A stretch of 64,000 nt of DNA from Streptomyces griseofuscus (GTDB lineage: Bacteria > Actinomycetota > Actinomycetes > Streptomycetales > Streptomycetaceae). Made by a program: the position numbers and the translations under genes. The notes below the pieces were generated by a model. That model searched no databases and had not been told where the DNA came from. It worked only from the letters and a program-made list of their open reading frames with translations. The stretch spans positions 558,001 to 622,000 of the forward strand of contig NZ_CP051006.1 of NCBI RefSeq assembly GCF_014673495.1, given 5' to 3'. Positions 42,189-53,807 of this stretch are shown piece by piece (the stretch's first letter is position 1; each line of letters opens with the position of its first letter).

Positions 42189-42230
42189 TCCGGAGCATGG
42201 CGCCACCCCTGACGGGCGCCATGCTCCGGA
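42189..42230. terminator. 16-bp perfect hairpin between GH6 and GH48 genes
   Basis: TCCGGAGCATGGCGCC pairs exactly with GGCGCCATGCTCCGGA around a 10-base loop. It lies 70 bases after the GH6 stop and 40 bases before the GH48 start. It may be a (partial) terminator or an mRNA-stabilising or processing element that sets the ratio of GH6 to GH48. Confidence 0.75.
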
Positions 42231-42299
42231 GACCCGGCCGCTGCCCGGAGCGGGGCGGGCGGGGCGGGGCGGCCGGGCTGCTGCGGGAAGAGCCTCGGC

Positions 42300-44441
42300 T
42301 TACGGCTCGACGCCACCCGCGAGGGTGCCGCCCACGTACACGGTCACCTTGGAGACATCGGCGTACGCGGTGTTGGTCGCGTAGCTGTAGTCGTCGCTCT
42401 CGCTGAAGTTGGACCAGTCGCCCTTGTTGATCCGGCTCTGGATGTCCCCCGTGTTCGCACCAGCCGCGAGCGAGCCCGCGCCGGAGGCGAAGCTGATCTC
42501 CAGGTAGTGGTCCGCGCCGGACTTCGGCGACGACAGGGCGACCACCTTCTGCGTGACGTTGGAGCAGCCGACGGCCGCGTAGTCGCACGACGCGGTGAAG
42601 GTGGAGGAACCGCCGTCACCGGTGAAGTAGTAGCGGATCGTCACCTTCGACAGATCCACCGCGGAACTCCCCGTGTTCACCACCCGCAGACCCGGCTTGA
42701 TCTGGTTGTCGGTCGGCGAGCTGTCGTTGTTCTTGTACTGCACCTTGACCGCGCCGGTGCCCGGGCTGCCACCACCACCGGACGCGGCCGTGGTCGCCGT
42801 CACCGCACCCGACGCCGCCGACACATTGCCCGCCGCGTCCTTCGCCTTCACCGTGTACGAGTACGCCGTCGACGCGGACAGGCCGCTGTCCGTGTACGAG
42901 GTGGACGTGGTGCTGCCGACCTTGGTCGAGCCCCGGTACACGTCGTACCCGGTCACCCCCACGTTGTCCGTCGAGGCGGTCCACTTCAGCGACACGCTCG
43001 AACTGGTCGTCGCGGACACCGCGAGACCCGTCGGCGCGGTGGGCGCGGTCGTGTCCGTACCGCCGCCACCACCGCCGGAGACGGGCGGGTAGGCGTTCTT
43101 GAGCAGCTGCTGGAACTGGGCGGAGAACCAGTGACCGGCCAGCGGGGCGTTCGGCATGGCACCGGTCGGGTTGTTGCCGTTGCGCGCGTTGCCCGTGTAG
43201 GTCGGGTCGCACATCTGGTCGAAGCCCTTGCCCTCGCTGTTGTCGACGGGCTGGCTGGCGCCGTCCGACTCACCCGGGGGCTTGACCCACACATAGGCGT
43301 CGATCCCGGAGGCCGGGGCCGCGGTCGGCCGCTCGCCGAGACCGGCACCGCTCTGGTTGCACCAGTTGCCCGCGTGGATACGGCGGTCGATCCGACCTCC
43401 GTTGACGTAGTCGTCCACGGAGGTCGTCGGGCCGGGGCCGGTCGGCCGGGCGGAGCCGCCCCAGCCGTTGCGGGAGGTGTCGATCAGCATGCCGATGCCG
43501 GAGTTGAAGCCCTTCGACACCAGCGTGGTGCGCAGCCCCTGGGCGTAGGACTGCTCGTCGACGTACTGGTTCCAGTCCACCCACTTCGACTGGCGCACCG
43601 TCGTACCGTTGACGGAGTCGGTCACCTTGAAGTTGGGCTCCACGGTCGCCGAGTAGTTGGCCGTGTTGACGATGAAGCCCTGCACGTCGTCGACCGTGGC
43701 ACCGGCGGTGTTGGCGGCCTTGTAGAACTCGTCGGCGGACGGGCCGAGGTTGGTGTCCCAGCCCAGCCAGCCGTGGTGGCCTGCGTCGATGTAGTTGTAC
43801 ACGTTGGGTATCGCGCCCAGGTGGTTCAGCGCGTAGCCGACGCCGGTCTCGTAGTTGCCGTTCGACTTCATCGTCTCGCACTGCGACGTCGAGCCGGCGG
43901 TGCCGCCCGCGTTGGTCACCAGGTTCGGCAGCGAGTCGGGCTCGACGATGTTGACGATCCGCAGATTGGCGTAGGCCGGGTCGGCGAGGATCTTGGCGAT
44001 CGGGTCGATGTAGTCGGTCTCGTACCGGCCGATGTCGGTCGGGCCCAGCTCGCCGTTGGAGGCGAGCGCGGAGCAGTCACGGCCCGGCAGGTCGTAGATG
44101 ACCAGGGTGATCAGGTTGGCGCCCTGGGACACGGCCTTGTCGAGGTGGGCCTTCAGACCCATCTTGCCGCCGGCGCCCTGGATGGTCGAGATGCTGTCCA
44201 GCCACACGGCGGTCGGCGTGTTGGCGACCGCGCTGCCGCCGGGCTCGGCGGCGGCGTTCGCGGACCACTCGGGGTTCACGTAGGCCGTCGCGCCCGCATA
44301 GGGGTTGTCGACCCGGGCGGTGGCGGCCGAGGCGGTCGGCGCGCTGAGCGTCATGGCCAGCGCGGAGCCCAGCGCGAGCGCGGAGAGCACCGCGAAACCG
44401 CGGGTGAGCCTTGACCTCGGGGGAGGGAGAGACTTCTTCAC
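42300..44441 (-). CDS. Secreted GH6 cellulase (cellobiohydrolase type) with FnIII and CBM3
   Basis: A 713-residue enzyme. Start GTG at 44441 has GGAAGGAA upstream; the signal peptide runs to about residue 40 (SAPTASAA). The GH6 domain (about 45-475) has the catalytic aspartates in YDLPGRDCSA (Asp122) and IVEPDSLPNL (Asp169), with YIDAGHHGWLGWDTNL and WVKPPGESDG. The domain length and loops favour a non-reducing-end cellobiohydrolase over an endoglucanase. FnIII and CBM3 complete the protein. With the GH48 enzyme it supplies both exo directions. It lies 80 bases downstream of the GH5 gene. Confidence 0.93.
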   Translation of the reverse strand: MKKSLPPPRSRLTRGFAVLSALALGSALAMTLSAPTASAATARVDNPYAGATAYVNPEWSANAAAEPGGSAVANTPTAVWLDSISTIQGAGGKMGLKAHLDKAVSQGANLITLVIYDLPGRDCSALASNGELGPTDIGRYETDYIDPIAKILADPAYANLRIVNIVEPDSLPNLVTNAGGTAGSTSQCETMKSNGNYETGVGYALNHLGAIPNVYNYIDAGHHGWLGWDTNLGPSADEFYKAANTAGATVDDVQGFIVNTANYSATVEPNFKVTDSVNGTTVRQSKWVDWNQYVDEQSYAQGLRTTLVSKGFNSGIGMLIDTSRNGWGGSARPTGPGPTTSVDDYVNGGRIDRRIHAGNWCNQSGAGLGERPTAAPASGIDAYVWVKPPGESDGASQPVDNSEGKGFDQMCDPTYTGNARNGNNPTGAMPNAPLAGHWFSAQFQQLLKNAYPPVSGGGGGGTDTTAPTAPTGLAVSATTSSSVSLKWTASTDNVGVTGYDVYRGSTKVGSTTSTSYTDSGLSASTAYSYTVKAKDAAGNVSAASGAVTATTAASGGGGSPGTGAVKVQYKNNDSSPTDNQIKPGLRVVNTGSSAVDLSKVTIRYYFTGDGGSSTFTASCDYAAVGCSNVTQKVVALSSPKSGADHYLEISFASGAGSLAAGANTGDIQSRINKGDWSNFSESDDYSYATNTAYADVSKVTVYVGGTLAGGVEP
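42303..43075 (-). repeat. FnIII-CBM3 cassette, copy 4 (GH6)
   Basis: Near-identical to copies 2 and 5 in the CBM3 part. In FnIII it pairs with copy 2 (TGTACGAGGTGGAC), copy 5 (TTGGTCGAGCCCC) and copy 1 (CTCGAACTGGTCGTC) at three sites within about 130 bases. Confidence 0.9.
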
Positions 44442-44521
44442 CAAGGGTTCCTTCCATGGGGTGTTGTGGCACGCGGTGCGGCCGTACGGCACACGACGCG
44501 CCGCTCGGGGGGAGGGAGGAC

Positions 44522-46660
<2,139 letters not shown>

Positions 46661-46695
46661 TCACCAACTCCGGGTTGATTCAAGGGCGTTGAGTG

Positions 46696-46709
46696 TGGGA
46701 GCGCTCCCA
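46696..46709. promoter_or_regulatory. CebR-type operator upstream of the cellulase block
   Basis: The perfect 14-bp palindrome TGGGAGCGCTCCCA is the known CebR box of Streptomyces cellulose and cello-oligosaccharide genes. It lies 198 bases before the GH5 start, the first gene of five. No further perfect copy was seen between the cellulase genes, which fits one main promoter. Confidence 0.9.
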
Positions 46710-47515
46710 GCAAGTGAGGAAAGTAACAACTCGAAACAGCGCTGTGAAGGGGCCAGGCGAAACCTGAGCGCAATGGCGCGTTCACGCGCCCCCTCGGCGC
46801 GGGGGCCGGCGCGCTCGACGGCGGTGGGGCGGCACCGACCGGGACCGCCGTGAACTCGCCGCATCCGGCGACGACGCGCGAGGGGGGCTACGGCTACCGC
46901 CGGGTAGCGGCGAGGGGCCATCGGGGGCCGGTCGGCGCACGGGACCGAAAGCAAGGCGGAGAAACAGCCATTCGGCAATTGCGGGGACGGCGGAGGACCC
47001 GCGCGGCGCGGCACGCTCCCCCGGCCGCGGCATACAGGTGCCGGGACCGCCCCCGACGCCGCGCACACAGAGACGCCGGGTCGGACGAGGACGCCGGTCC
47101 GATCACCACGCCCCGGCGCCGTGGACGACGGGTGCCGGGACGATGCCCTGGCACCTCGGCCGCGCGGATGGCGGGTCGCCCCCCGGTGTGGCGCACGCGC
47201 GGATGCCGGGTCGCCCCCCGGCGTGGCACACGCCCGGATGGCAGGTCGATTCCCCTGTGTGGCGCACGCCCGGATGCCGGGGTGGACTCCGGCGCGCCGC
47301 GTCCATGCCGGAGTGGCCCTCGGCGAGGCGCGAAGGTGCGGGGCGGACCCCGGACTCGGCTGCCGCGCGCCGCCCTCTCCGGCAGCCCGTCCGGCCGGCC
47401 GGCAGCCGCCGCCGCGCGCCGGACATTTGCGCCCTCAGCCGTATACGGATACCGGGGCGGGCCCCCCAGCAGCCCGTGGACGGCGGGGCGGGCCTCCGCC
47501 GCCCCGGCGGCGCGC
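46710..47515. other. Intergenic region of about 0.8 kb, no gene supported
   Basis: This gap separates the cellulase promoter from the 3' end of the LacI-type regulator. Frames are open on both strands but consist of Arg/Pro/Gly-rich translation without signals, domains or RBS. It holds a run of 35-36 bp imperfect tandem repeats (see 47162-47300). Confidence 0.6.
47162..47300. repeat. Tandem repeat, about 3.9 copies of a 35-36 bp unit
   Basis: Units begin GCGCGGATGGCGGGTCG (47162), GCGCGGATGCCGGGTCG (47197), GCCCGGATGGCAGGTCG (47232) and GCCCGGATGCCGGGGTGG (47268); each ends near GTGTGGCGCAC or a variant. Copies are contiguous with no spacers, which excludes a CRISPR. Confidence 0.8.
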
Positions 47516-48565
47516 TCAGGCGGACTCGCGCACCACCAGGTCGGTGGAGAGCACCACATGGCGCCGGATGCCGTTGCGGGACTCGATCTCCTCCAGCAGC
47601 ACCCGGGCCATGGTGCGGCCCATCTCCTCGGTCGGCTGGCGCACACTGGTGAGCGGCGGGTCGGCGTGCCGGGCGACCGCGGAGTCGTCGAAGCCGATCA
47701 GCGCCACGTCCTCCGGCACCCGCCGCCCCGACTGGCGCAGGACGTGCAGGGCGCCGCTGGCCATGACGTCGGAGGCGGCGAAGACGGCGTCGAGGCCGGG
47801 GTGCCGCTCCAGCAGGGCGCGCATGGCGGCGCGGCCACCCTCCTCGGTGAAGTCGCCGTGGGCCACCAGCGAGGTGTCGCCGCCGAGGCCCGCGGAGTTC
47901 ATCGCCTGGGTGTAGCCATCGAGCCGGCAGCGGGCGACGTACATGTCCAGGGGGCCGGTGATGGTGGCGACGGTGCGCCGGCCCAGTCCGAGCAGATGCT
48001 CGGCGGCCGACCGCGCGCCCCCGACGTTGTCGGCGTCGACGTACGACATCCATTCCCGCTCCGAGCGCCGCCCGTTGAGCACGGTGGGCACCCGCAGTCG
48101 CTCCAGCAGGCTGGGCAGCGGGTCGTTCTCGTGCACGGACACCAGCAGGACGCCGTCGACGCGGCGGGCCGCCAGATGCTGGCCCAGGCGCTGGCGTTCG
48201 CGCGGGGTGCGGATCAGGGTGAGCAGCAACTGCATGTCCGTGTCGGCGAGTTCGGTGCTCACACCGCGCACGATGTCCAGGAAGTACGGCTCGGCGCCGA
48301 GCCTGGTCTCCGACTCGGGGATGACCAGGGCGACCGCGTCCGTGCGGTCGGCGGCCAGCGCGCGGGCGGCCCGATTGGGCACATAGCCCAGCTCGGCGAT
48401 CGCCGCCTCCACCGCCGCCCGCGCCTGGGCGCTCACATGCGGGGAGCCGTTGACCACCCGCGAGACCGTGCCCCGCCCGACACCGGCCCGCGCGGCGACC
48501 ATCTCCAGCGTCGGGCGGCCGCCCCGCCCCTCGCCCGCAGTCATCGCGCCCTTGCCCGTCACCAT
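47516..48565 (-). CDS. LacI-family repressor, CebR-like
   Basis: A 349-residue LacI/GalR regulator. The N-terminal HTH is RPTLEMVAARAGVGRGTVSR then VVNGSPHVS, with the hinge PNRAARALA. The sugar-binding domain has SVRQPTEEMGRTMARVLLEE near the end, and VDGVLLVSVHEND and FAASDVMASGALHVLRQSGR typical of the family. Its promoter carries two adjoining CebR-type boxes and the divergent-looking cellulase promoter carries another, so it is probably a cellobiose/cellotriose-responsive repressor that also represses itself. cebR of other Streptomyces is next to cebEFG-bglC, which are not here, so this may be a paralogue. ATG 48565 chosen; ATG 48544 is possible. Confidence 0.87.
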   Translation of the reverse strand: MVTGKGAMTAGEGRGGRPTLEMVAARAGVGRGTVSRVVNGSPHVSAQARAAVEAAIAELGYVPNRAARALAADRTDAVALVIPESETRLGAEPYFLDIVRGVSTELADTDMQLLLTLIRTPRERQRLGQHLAARRVDGVLLVSVHENDPLPSLLERLRVPTVLNGRRSEREWMSYVDADNVGGARSAAEHLLGLGRRTVATITGPLDMYVARCRLDGYTQAMNSAGLGGDTSLVAHGDFTEEGGRAAMRALLERHPGLDAVFAASDVMASGALHVLRQSGRRVPEDVALIGFDDSAVARHADPPLTSVRQPTEEMGRTMARVLLEEIESRNGIRRHVVLSTDLVVRESA

Positions 48566-48652
48566 GGATGACAACCCGTCAGTCGCACCGGCTCAGAAGT
48601 GTTCATTCCCTTGACACACCCGCGGGAACGGTAGACCTTCATTATGCCAATC

Positions 48653-48680
48653 TGGGAGCGCTCCCACGGGAGCGCTCCCA
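48653..48680. promoter_or_regulatory. Two adjoining CebR-type boxes upstream of the LacI regulator
   Basis: TGGGAGCGCTCCCA (48653-48666) is followed with no gap by CGGGAGCGCTCCCA (48667-48680), which differs only in the first base. The pair lies about 90 bases before the regulator start and probably overlaps its promoter, giving autoregulation with two dimers on one face or a single extended site. Confidence 0.88.
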
Positions 48681-48784
48681 GATAAAAGCCGGTTCGATCG
48701 GGCCGAAGCCGACGTTGAGGCGGAGGAACGCGGGGTTCCGGAGGCGGCACGGCGCGATGCACGGCGGGCGGCGGGCCGCCCAGC

Positions 48785-49152
48785 CTGGCCGTCTCGAAGC
48801 TGGCCCGCGCCCTGACGATGTTCGCCGAGCCGCCCACCGCCACCCTGGTACTCACCCGACTGGAGCGCGTCGCCGAGGGGTACCTCCTGCGCTGGAGCAA
48901 CACGGGACAACCCCCGCCGCTGCTGCTCCACCCCGGCCTCGGCGCCCGCTTTCTCTCGCCGGTCCGCCATGGGATCCCGGTGGGCGTCGACCCCACCGTC
49001 CCCCGGTACGACCATGCGCAGCGGCTTCCCGCGGACAGCACGCCGCCCCGCTGGAGCGGCTGTGCGCCGAGCTCGTCACGGGGCGCGGCCAGCTGTTCGG
49101 CGACGGTGTCACCCTGCTCGCCCCGCGCCTGCCGGACCACCGGGAGCGGTGA
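48785..49152 (+). pseudogene. SpoIIE/RsbU-type PP2C phosphatase C-terminal remnant
   Basis: One frame reads ALTMFAEPPTATLVLTRLER then LRWSNTGQPPPLLLHP and HGIPVGVDPTVPRYDHAQRL, the usual end region of Streptomyces SpoIIE phosphatases (the WSNAGHPPPLLL motif). It is then frameshifted near 49045 into LERLCAELVTGRGQLFGDGV and TLLAPRL before a stop. The PAS/GAF and metal-binding N-terminal parts are missing and there is no start. It is a gene remnant and not functional. Confidence 0.75.
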
Positions 49153-49191
49153 GGCACCCGGTGGTCCGGTTCTGCGGGAGCGGTGGGCTCG

Positions 49192-50697
49192 TCAGAACTT
49201 CGGGTCCGGTGACTGGGCCCTGACCAGTTCGGCGGCCTCGGCCTCCGACTCCACGGACGGCGGGGAGCCGTCCAGCGGCTTGTTCGCCGTCTCCTTCATG
49301 GCCAGGACCGCGACGACGCCCACGGCGGCCGCGCCCATGGCGTAGAACGCCGGCATCAGATTGGTGTGGAAGACGCCGATCAGAGCCGTGATCACCAGCG
49401 GGGTGGTGCCGCCGAAGAGCGAGGCGGAGAAGTTGTAGGCGACCGACAGGGAGCCGTAGCGGACCTGCGTCGGGAAGATCGCCGGGAGGGCGGCCGACAT
49501 GGTGCCGAGCATGGCCACCAGGGACAGGCCCATCAGCAGCAGGCCCAGGGTGATCAGGACGATGTCGCCCTGCCGGACGAGCAGGAACGAGGGCACCGAC
49601 AGGACCAGGAAGCCGAGCATGCCCGTCATCAGCAGCGGTTTACGGCCGAAACGGTCGGAGAGGCGGCCGACCTGGTTGATGACGCACATCTGGAGGACCA
49701 TCACGATCAGCAGGATCAGCAGCCCGTGATTGGTGTCGTAGCCGAGTTCGTCGGACAGATAGGTCGGCATGTACGACAGCAGCATGTAGTCGGTGATGTT
49801 GTACGCGGCCACCAGGGCGACGCACAGCAGCAGCGGCCGCCAGTAACGGGTGAAGATCTTGCCGAGGTCGGCGGCGGCCGAGGTCTCCACCGCGTCGGCG
49901 GCCTCGGTCGCCCTGGCCTGGCCGCCCTCCAGCTTCTGGAAGGCGGGCGTCTCGTCCAGCCTGAGCCGCAGATACAGGCCGATGAAGCCGAGCGGGGCCG
50001 CGACCAGGAAGGGGATGCGCCAGCCCCAGTGCAGCATCTGGTCGTCGCTGAGCAGGCTGGTCAGGGCGACGACGAGGCCGGACGCCCCGACGTACCCGGC
50101 GAGCGTGCCGAACTCCAGGTAGCTGCCGAAGTAACCGCGCCGTTTGTCGGGCGCGTACTCGGCGATGAAGGTGGAGGCGCCGCCGTACTCACCGCCGGTC
50201 GAGAAGCCCTGCACCAGCCGGAAGAAGATCAGCAGGGCCGGAGCCCATATGCCGATCGTGCCGTGCGAGGGGATCAGGCCGATGGCGAAGGTGCCGATCG
50301 CCATCATGATCATGGTGAGGGCGAGGATCGTCTTGCGGCCGATCTTGTCGCCGAGCGGCCCGAGGACCATGCCGCCGATGGGCCGCACCAGGAAGGCGAC
50401 CGCGAAGGTCGCGAAGGTGCTCAGCAACTGGGCGGTGTGATTGCCCGAGGGGAAGAAGACCTTGCCCAGGGTCGCGGCCAAGTAGCTGTAGATGCCGAAG
50501 TCGTACCACTCCATCGCGTTGCCGAGAGCGGCCGCCTTGGTGGCGCGTTTGACGGCCGGTTCGTCGGTCACCGTGATGTCGCTGCGGCGCAGCTTCGGGT
50601 GGCGTCGTTTCTCGATGGCGCGAAAGAGCATCCGATGGCGCCTGACCGCGGCGGGATCCACCGGATCCACCAGGTGCTCTTGGTCAGTCGCCGTCAT
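49192..50697 (-). CDS. MFS transporter, metabolite:proton symporter (ProP-like)
   Basis: A 501-residue twelve-helix transporter. It shows the MHS family start AALGNAMEWYDFGIYSYLAA, the loop LGDKIGRKTILALTMIMMAI (GDxxGRR/K motif A), RLVQGFSTGGEYGGASTFIA and RLDETPAFQKLE, which are the hallmarks of the ProP/KgtP/ShiA group. Substrates in this group are organic acids or betaine-like osmolytes. ATG 50697 has AAAGGAA upstream. The predicted C-terminal tail is acidic. No operon partner is on the same strand nearby. Confidence 0.92.
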   Translation of the reverse strand: MTATDQEHLVDPVDPAAVRRHRMLFRAIEKRRHPKLRRSDITVTDEPAVKRATKAAALGNAMEWYDFGIYSYLAATLGKVFFPSGNHTAQLLSTFATFAVAFLVRPIGGMVLGPLGDKIGRKTILALTMIMMAIGTFAIGLIPSHGTIGIWAPALLIFFRLVQGFSTGGEYGGASTFIAEYAPDKRRGYFGSYLEFGTLAGYVGASGLVVALTSLLSDDQMLHWGWRIPFLVAAPLGFIGLYLRLRLDETPAFQKLEGGQARATEAADAVETSAAADLGKIFTRYWRPLLLCVALVAAYNITDYMLLSYMPTYLSDELGYDTNHGLLILLIVMVLQMCVINQVGRLSDRFGRKPLLMTGMLGFLVLSVPSFLLVRQGDIVLITLGLLLMGLSLVAMLGTMSAALPAIFPTQVRYGSLSVAYNFSASLFGGTTPLVITALIGVFHTNLMPAFYAMGAAAVGVVAVLAMKETANKPLDGSPPSVESEAEAAELVRAQSPDPKF

Positions 50698-50826
50698 CGC
50701 GGTGTTCCTTTCGCCGGTCACATTGCACAAGCCAACGCCTGCACAGATCTCGCGCCCTCAAACCAACCGCTCCGTACGGCGCCCACTCGGCTACTCTGAG
50801 TGGATGACGCTCCGGTCCGGTGGTCC

Positions 50827-51099
50827 TCAGGGGATGTCGCCGCTCCAGTCGAGACGGGTGCGGTCACCGGGGCGCGGGGTGTATATCGCCCGGCCGCCGA
50901 TGCCGTACCTGCCCAGCTCGGTGCGCAGCGGGACGCCCGCGGCGGGGGCCCCTTCGGCCCGGTCGGTCATGTCCAGGAGCAGGCCGTCCAGGGGGCCGCC
51001 GACCAGTTGGGCGTATCTGCGGTCGGGGCGTGGGCCGGGGTCGTCGTGGTCGTGGCCGTAGACCCGGCCGCGCAGCAGCTGCTCGTCGTCGCCGTTCAT
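50827..51099 (-). CDS. Small conserved actinobacterial protein of unknown function
   Basis: A 90-residue soluble protein. YAQLVGGPLDGLLLDMTDRA, GVPLRTELGRYGIGGRAIYT and PRPGDRTRLDWSGDIP match a family of small proteins found in many Streptomyces genomes. No catalytic motif or membrane segment is visible. The start ATG lies after a weak RBS. It is between two MFS genes and is not obviously linked to either. Confidence 0.72.
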   Translation of the reverse strand: MNGDDEQLLRGRVYGHDHDDPGPRPDRRYAQLVGGPLDGLLLDMTDRAEGAPAAGVPLRTELGRYGIGGRAIYTPRPGDRTRLDWSGDIP

Positions 51100-51271
51100 G
51101 GTCCAAGCCTCGCAGCCGGCACTGACAACGGGATCTTGCCGATGCCGTCGCGCGGGTCCGCCCGGGTGGACTTTCTTCCCGCCCTTTGCGGTTGCAGTGA
51201 GAGGTGTATGCGCATGCCCCGGTCGGGGAACCTGAATCCTTCAGGCGGGGCCCCAGCGGAAAGGAGCCCAG

Positions 51272-52789
51272 GTGACTACGTCGACGTCAGCGGCAGGCGG
51301 CCGCGGCCAGGGGGCTCAGGACACCGGCTACCAGCCGGATCCGCGCCGGTGGCGAGCCCTGTGGGTGACGCTGGTGGCCGGTTTCATGAGCCTGCTGGAC
51401 GTGACGATCGTGGCGGTCGCCCTGCCCACCGTCCAGCGCGATCTGGGGGCCTCCCCCGCCCAGGTGCAGTGGGTGGTGTCCGGATACGCGCTCACCTTCG
51501 CCCTGGCCCTCGTCACCGCAGGGCGGCTCGGCGACGCCCTGGACCGGCGCCGTATATTCCTGCTCGCGCTCAGCGCCTTCGTGCTGTTCAGCGCGGCCTG
51601 CGGGGCGGCCCCCGACATCACGCTGCTGGTGGTGGCCCGCCTCGCGCAGGGGCTCGCGGCCGGCTTCATGGCGCCCCAGAACTCCGCGCTCATCCAGCAG
51701 TTGTTCCGGGGCGCGGAACGCGGCCGGGCCTTCGGCTTCTTCGGCGCGACCGTCGGCATCTCCTCCGCCGTCGGACCCATCAGCGGCGGTGCCATCCTGG
51801 CGCTGGCCTCCGGCGCGGACGGCTGGCGGTGGATCTTCTACGTCAATGTGCCCATCGGCATCCTCGCCGTACTGCTCGGCCGCCGGCTGCTGCCCCGCGT
51901 CCAGGGCACCGGGCGGGGCCGTGTGGACGCCATCGGTGTGCTGCTCCTCGGCCTCGGGGTGCTCGCGCTGATGTATCCGCTGGTCCAGGCGGACTCCGGC
52001 GGGATCGAGCGGCTGTGGTGGCTGTTCCCGGTCGGTGCCGTCGTGCTCCTCGCCTTCGCGCAGTGGCAGCGGCGTCTGGTGGCCAAAGGCGAACAGCCGC
52101 TGCTGGATCCGCGGCTGTTCAGCACCGTGCGCGGCTACGCGGTCGGCGCGGGTGTCGGCACGCTGTACTTCATCGGCTTCAGCGGGGTGTGGCTGGTCTT
52201 CGCGCTCTTCTACCAGCACGGTCTGGGCTTCTCCCCGCTGCGCTCCGGACTCGCCGTGACCCCCTTCGCCGTGGGCTCCGCGTTCGCGGCCGTGGTGGCC
52301 GGGCGGCTGGTCGAGCGGCTGGGCCGGCTGCTCACCGTGTGCGGTCTGGCGGGCGTGATCCTCGGCCTGGGCGGCGCCGCGCTGCTGCTGCACTCCGTGG
52401 ATCTCGGCACCGCCCCCTGGGTGGCCGCCCCGGTGCTGTTCCTCGGCGGGATCGGCGGTGGCTTCGTGGTCTCGCCCAACTTCACGATGACGCTGCGGGA
52501 CGTGCCGGTGCGCATGGCGGGCGCGGCGGGCGGCGCGCTCCAGACCGGGCAGCGGCTCGGCGCGGCGGTGGGTACGGCCGCGCTGCCCGGCCTCTACTAC
52601 CTGGTGCTCGGCCGGCACCAGGACTACCGCGCCGCCGTCGTCATCGCGCTGGGCGCCGCGCTCATCGGCATGGCGGCGTCCCTTGCGCTCGCCACGTTCG
52701 ACTGGCAGCGGGACCGGCGGACGCGCTCCGGGGGCGGGAAGCGGCCGCAGGAGGTGGCCGACGATCCGGTGCGCTCCGGGCAGTCGTGA
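51272..52789 (+). CDS. MFS drug-efflux transporter, DHA2 (EmrB/QacA) family
   Basis: A 505-residue transporter with about fourteen helices. Typical parts are WVTLVAGFMSLLDVTIVAVA with the D in helix 1, the motif A GRLGDALDRRRIF, RLAQGLAAGFMAPQNSALIQ, and motif C GATVGISSAVGPISGGAILA. GTG at 51272 has AAAGGAG eight bases upstream. It is expected to export hydrophobic or cationic drugs. No TetR or MarR gene is directly adjacent; it converges with the SDR gene at 52855. Confidence 0.92.
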   Translation: MTTSTSAAGGRGQGAQDTGYQPDPRRWRALWVTLVAGFMSLLDVTIVAVALPTVQRDLGASPAQVQWVVSGYALTFALALVTAGRLGDALDRRRIFLLALSAFVLFSAACGAAPDITLLVVARLAQGLAAGFMAPQNSALIQQLFRGAERGRAFGFFGATVGISSAVGPISGGAILALASGADGWRWIFYVNVPIGILAVLLGRRLLPRVQGTGRGRVDAIGVLLLGLGVLALMYPLVQADSGGIERLWWLFPVGAVVLLAFAQWQRRLVAKGEQPLLDPRLFSTVRGYAVGAGVGTLYFIGFSGVWLVFALFYQHGLGFSPLRSGLAVTPFAVGSAFAAVVAGRLVERLGRLLTVCGLAGVILGLGGAALLLHSVDLGTAPWVAAPVLFLGGIGGGFVVSPNFTMTLRDVPVRMAGAAGGALQTGQRLGAAVGTAALPGLYYLVLGRHQDYRAAVVIALGAALIGMAASLALATFDWQRDRRTRSGGGKRPQEVADDPVRSGQS

Positions 52790-52854
52790 TCACCGGCCGT
52801 CCGGATCGTCATGGCTCACCGCCCGCAGCGCCGCCCGCGGCCGTCCGGCACGGC

Positions 52855-53640
<786 letters not shown>

Positions 53641-53807
53641 GGAGGTCGTCCTTTCGTCCTTCACGGAGCCGTCGCCGCCAGTGTCCAACGACGGTCGCGC
53701 ACAGGCGAGTTACCCATGGCTCGATAACGTGTGCGAATCGGGCCATTCCCCGGCCGACTCCTCGTCAGAGTTGCGAGCCCGGTGGGGTTATGTGATCAAA
53801 TCTGCCG

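Noticed and set aside
39303..42212. A 969-codon open frame on the plus strand opposite the GH48 gene
   Set aside because: It is Gly/Arg/Val-rich translation antisense to a clear GH48-FnIII-CBM3 enzyme and has no domain or RBS; long antisense frames are expected at this G/C bias.
47162..47300. Possible CRISPR array
   Set aside because: Units are contiguous and degenerate with no spacers, and no cas genes are present.
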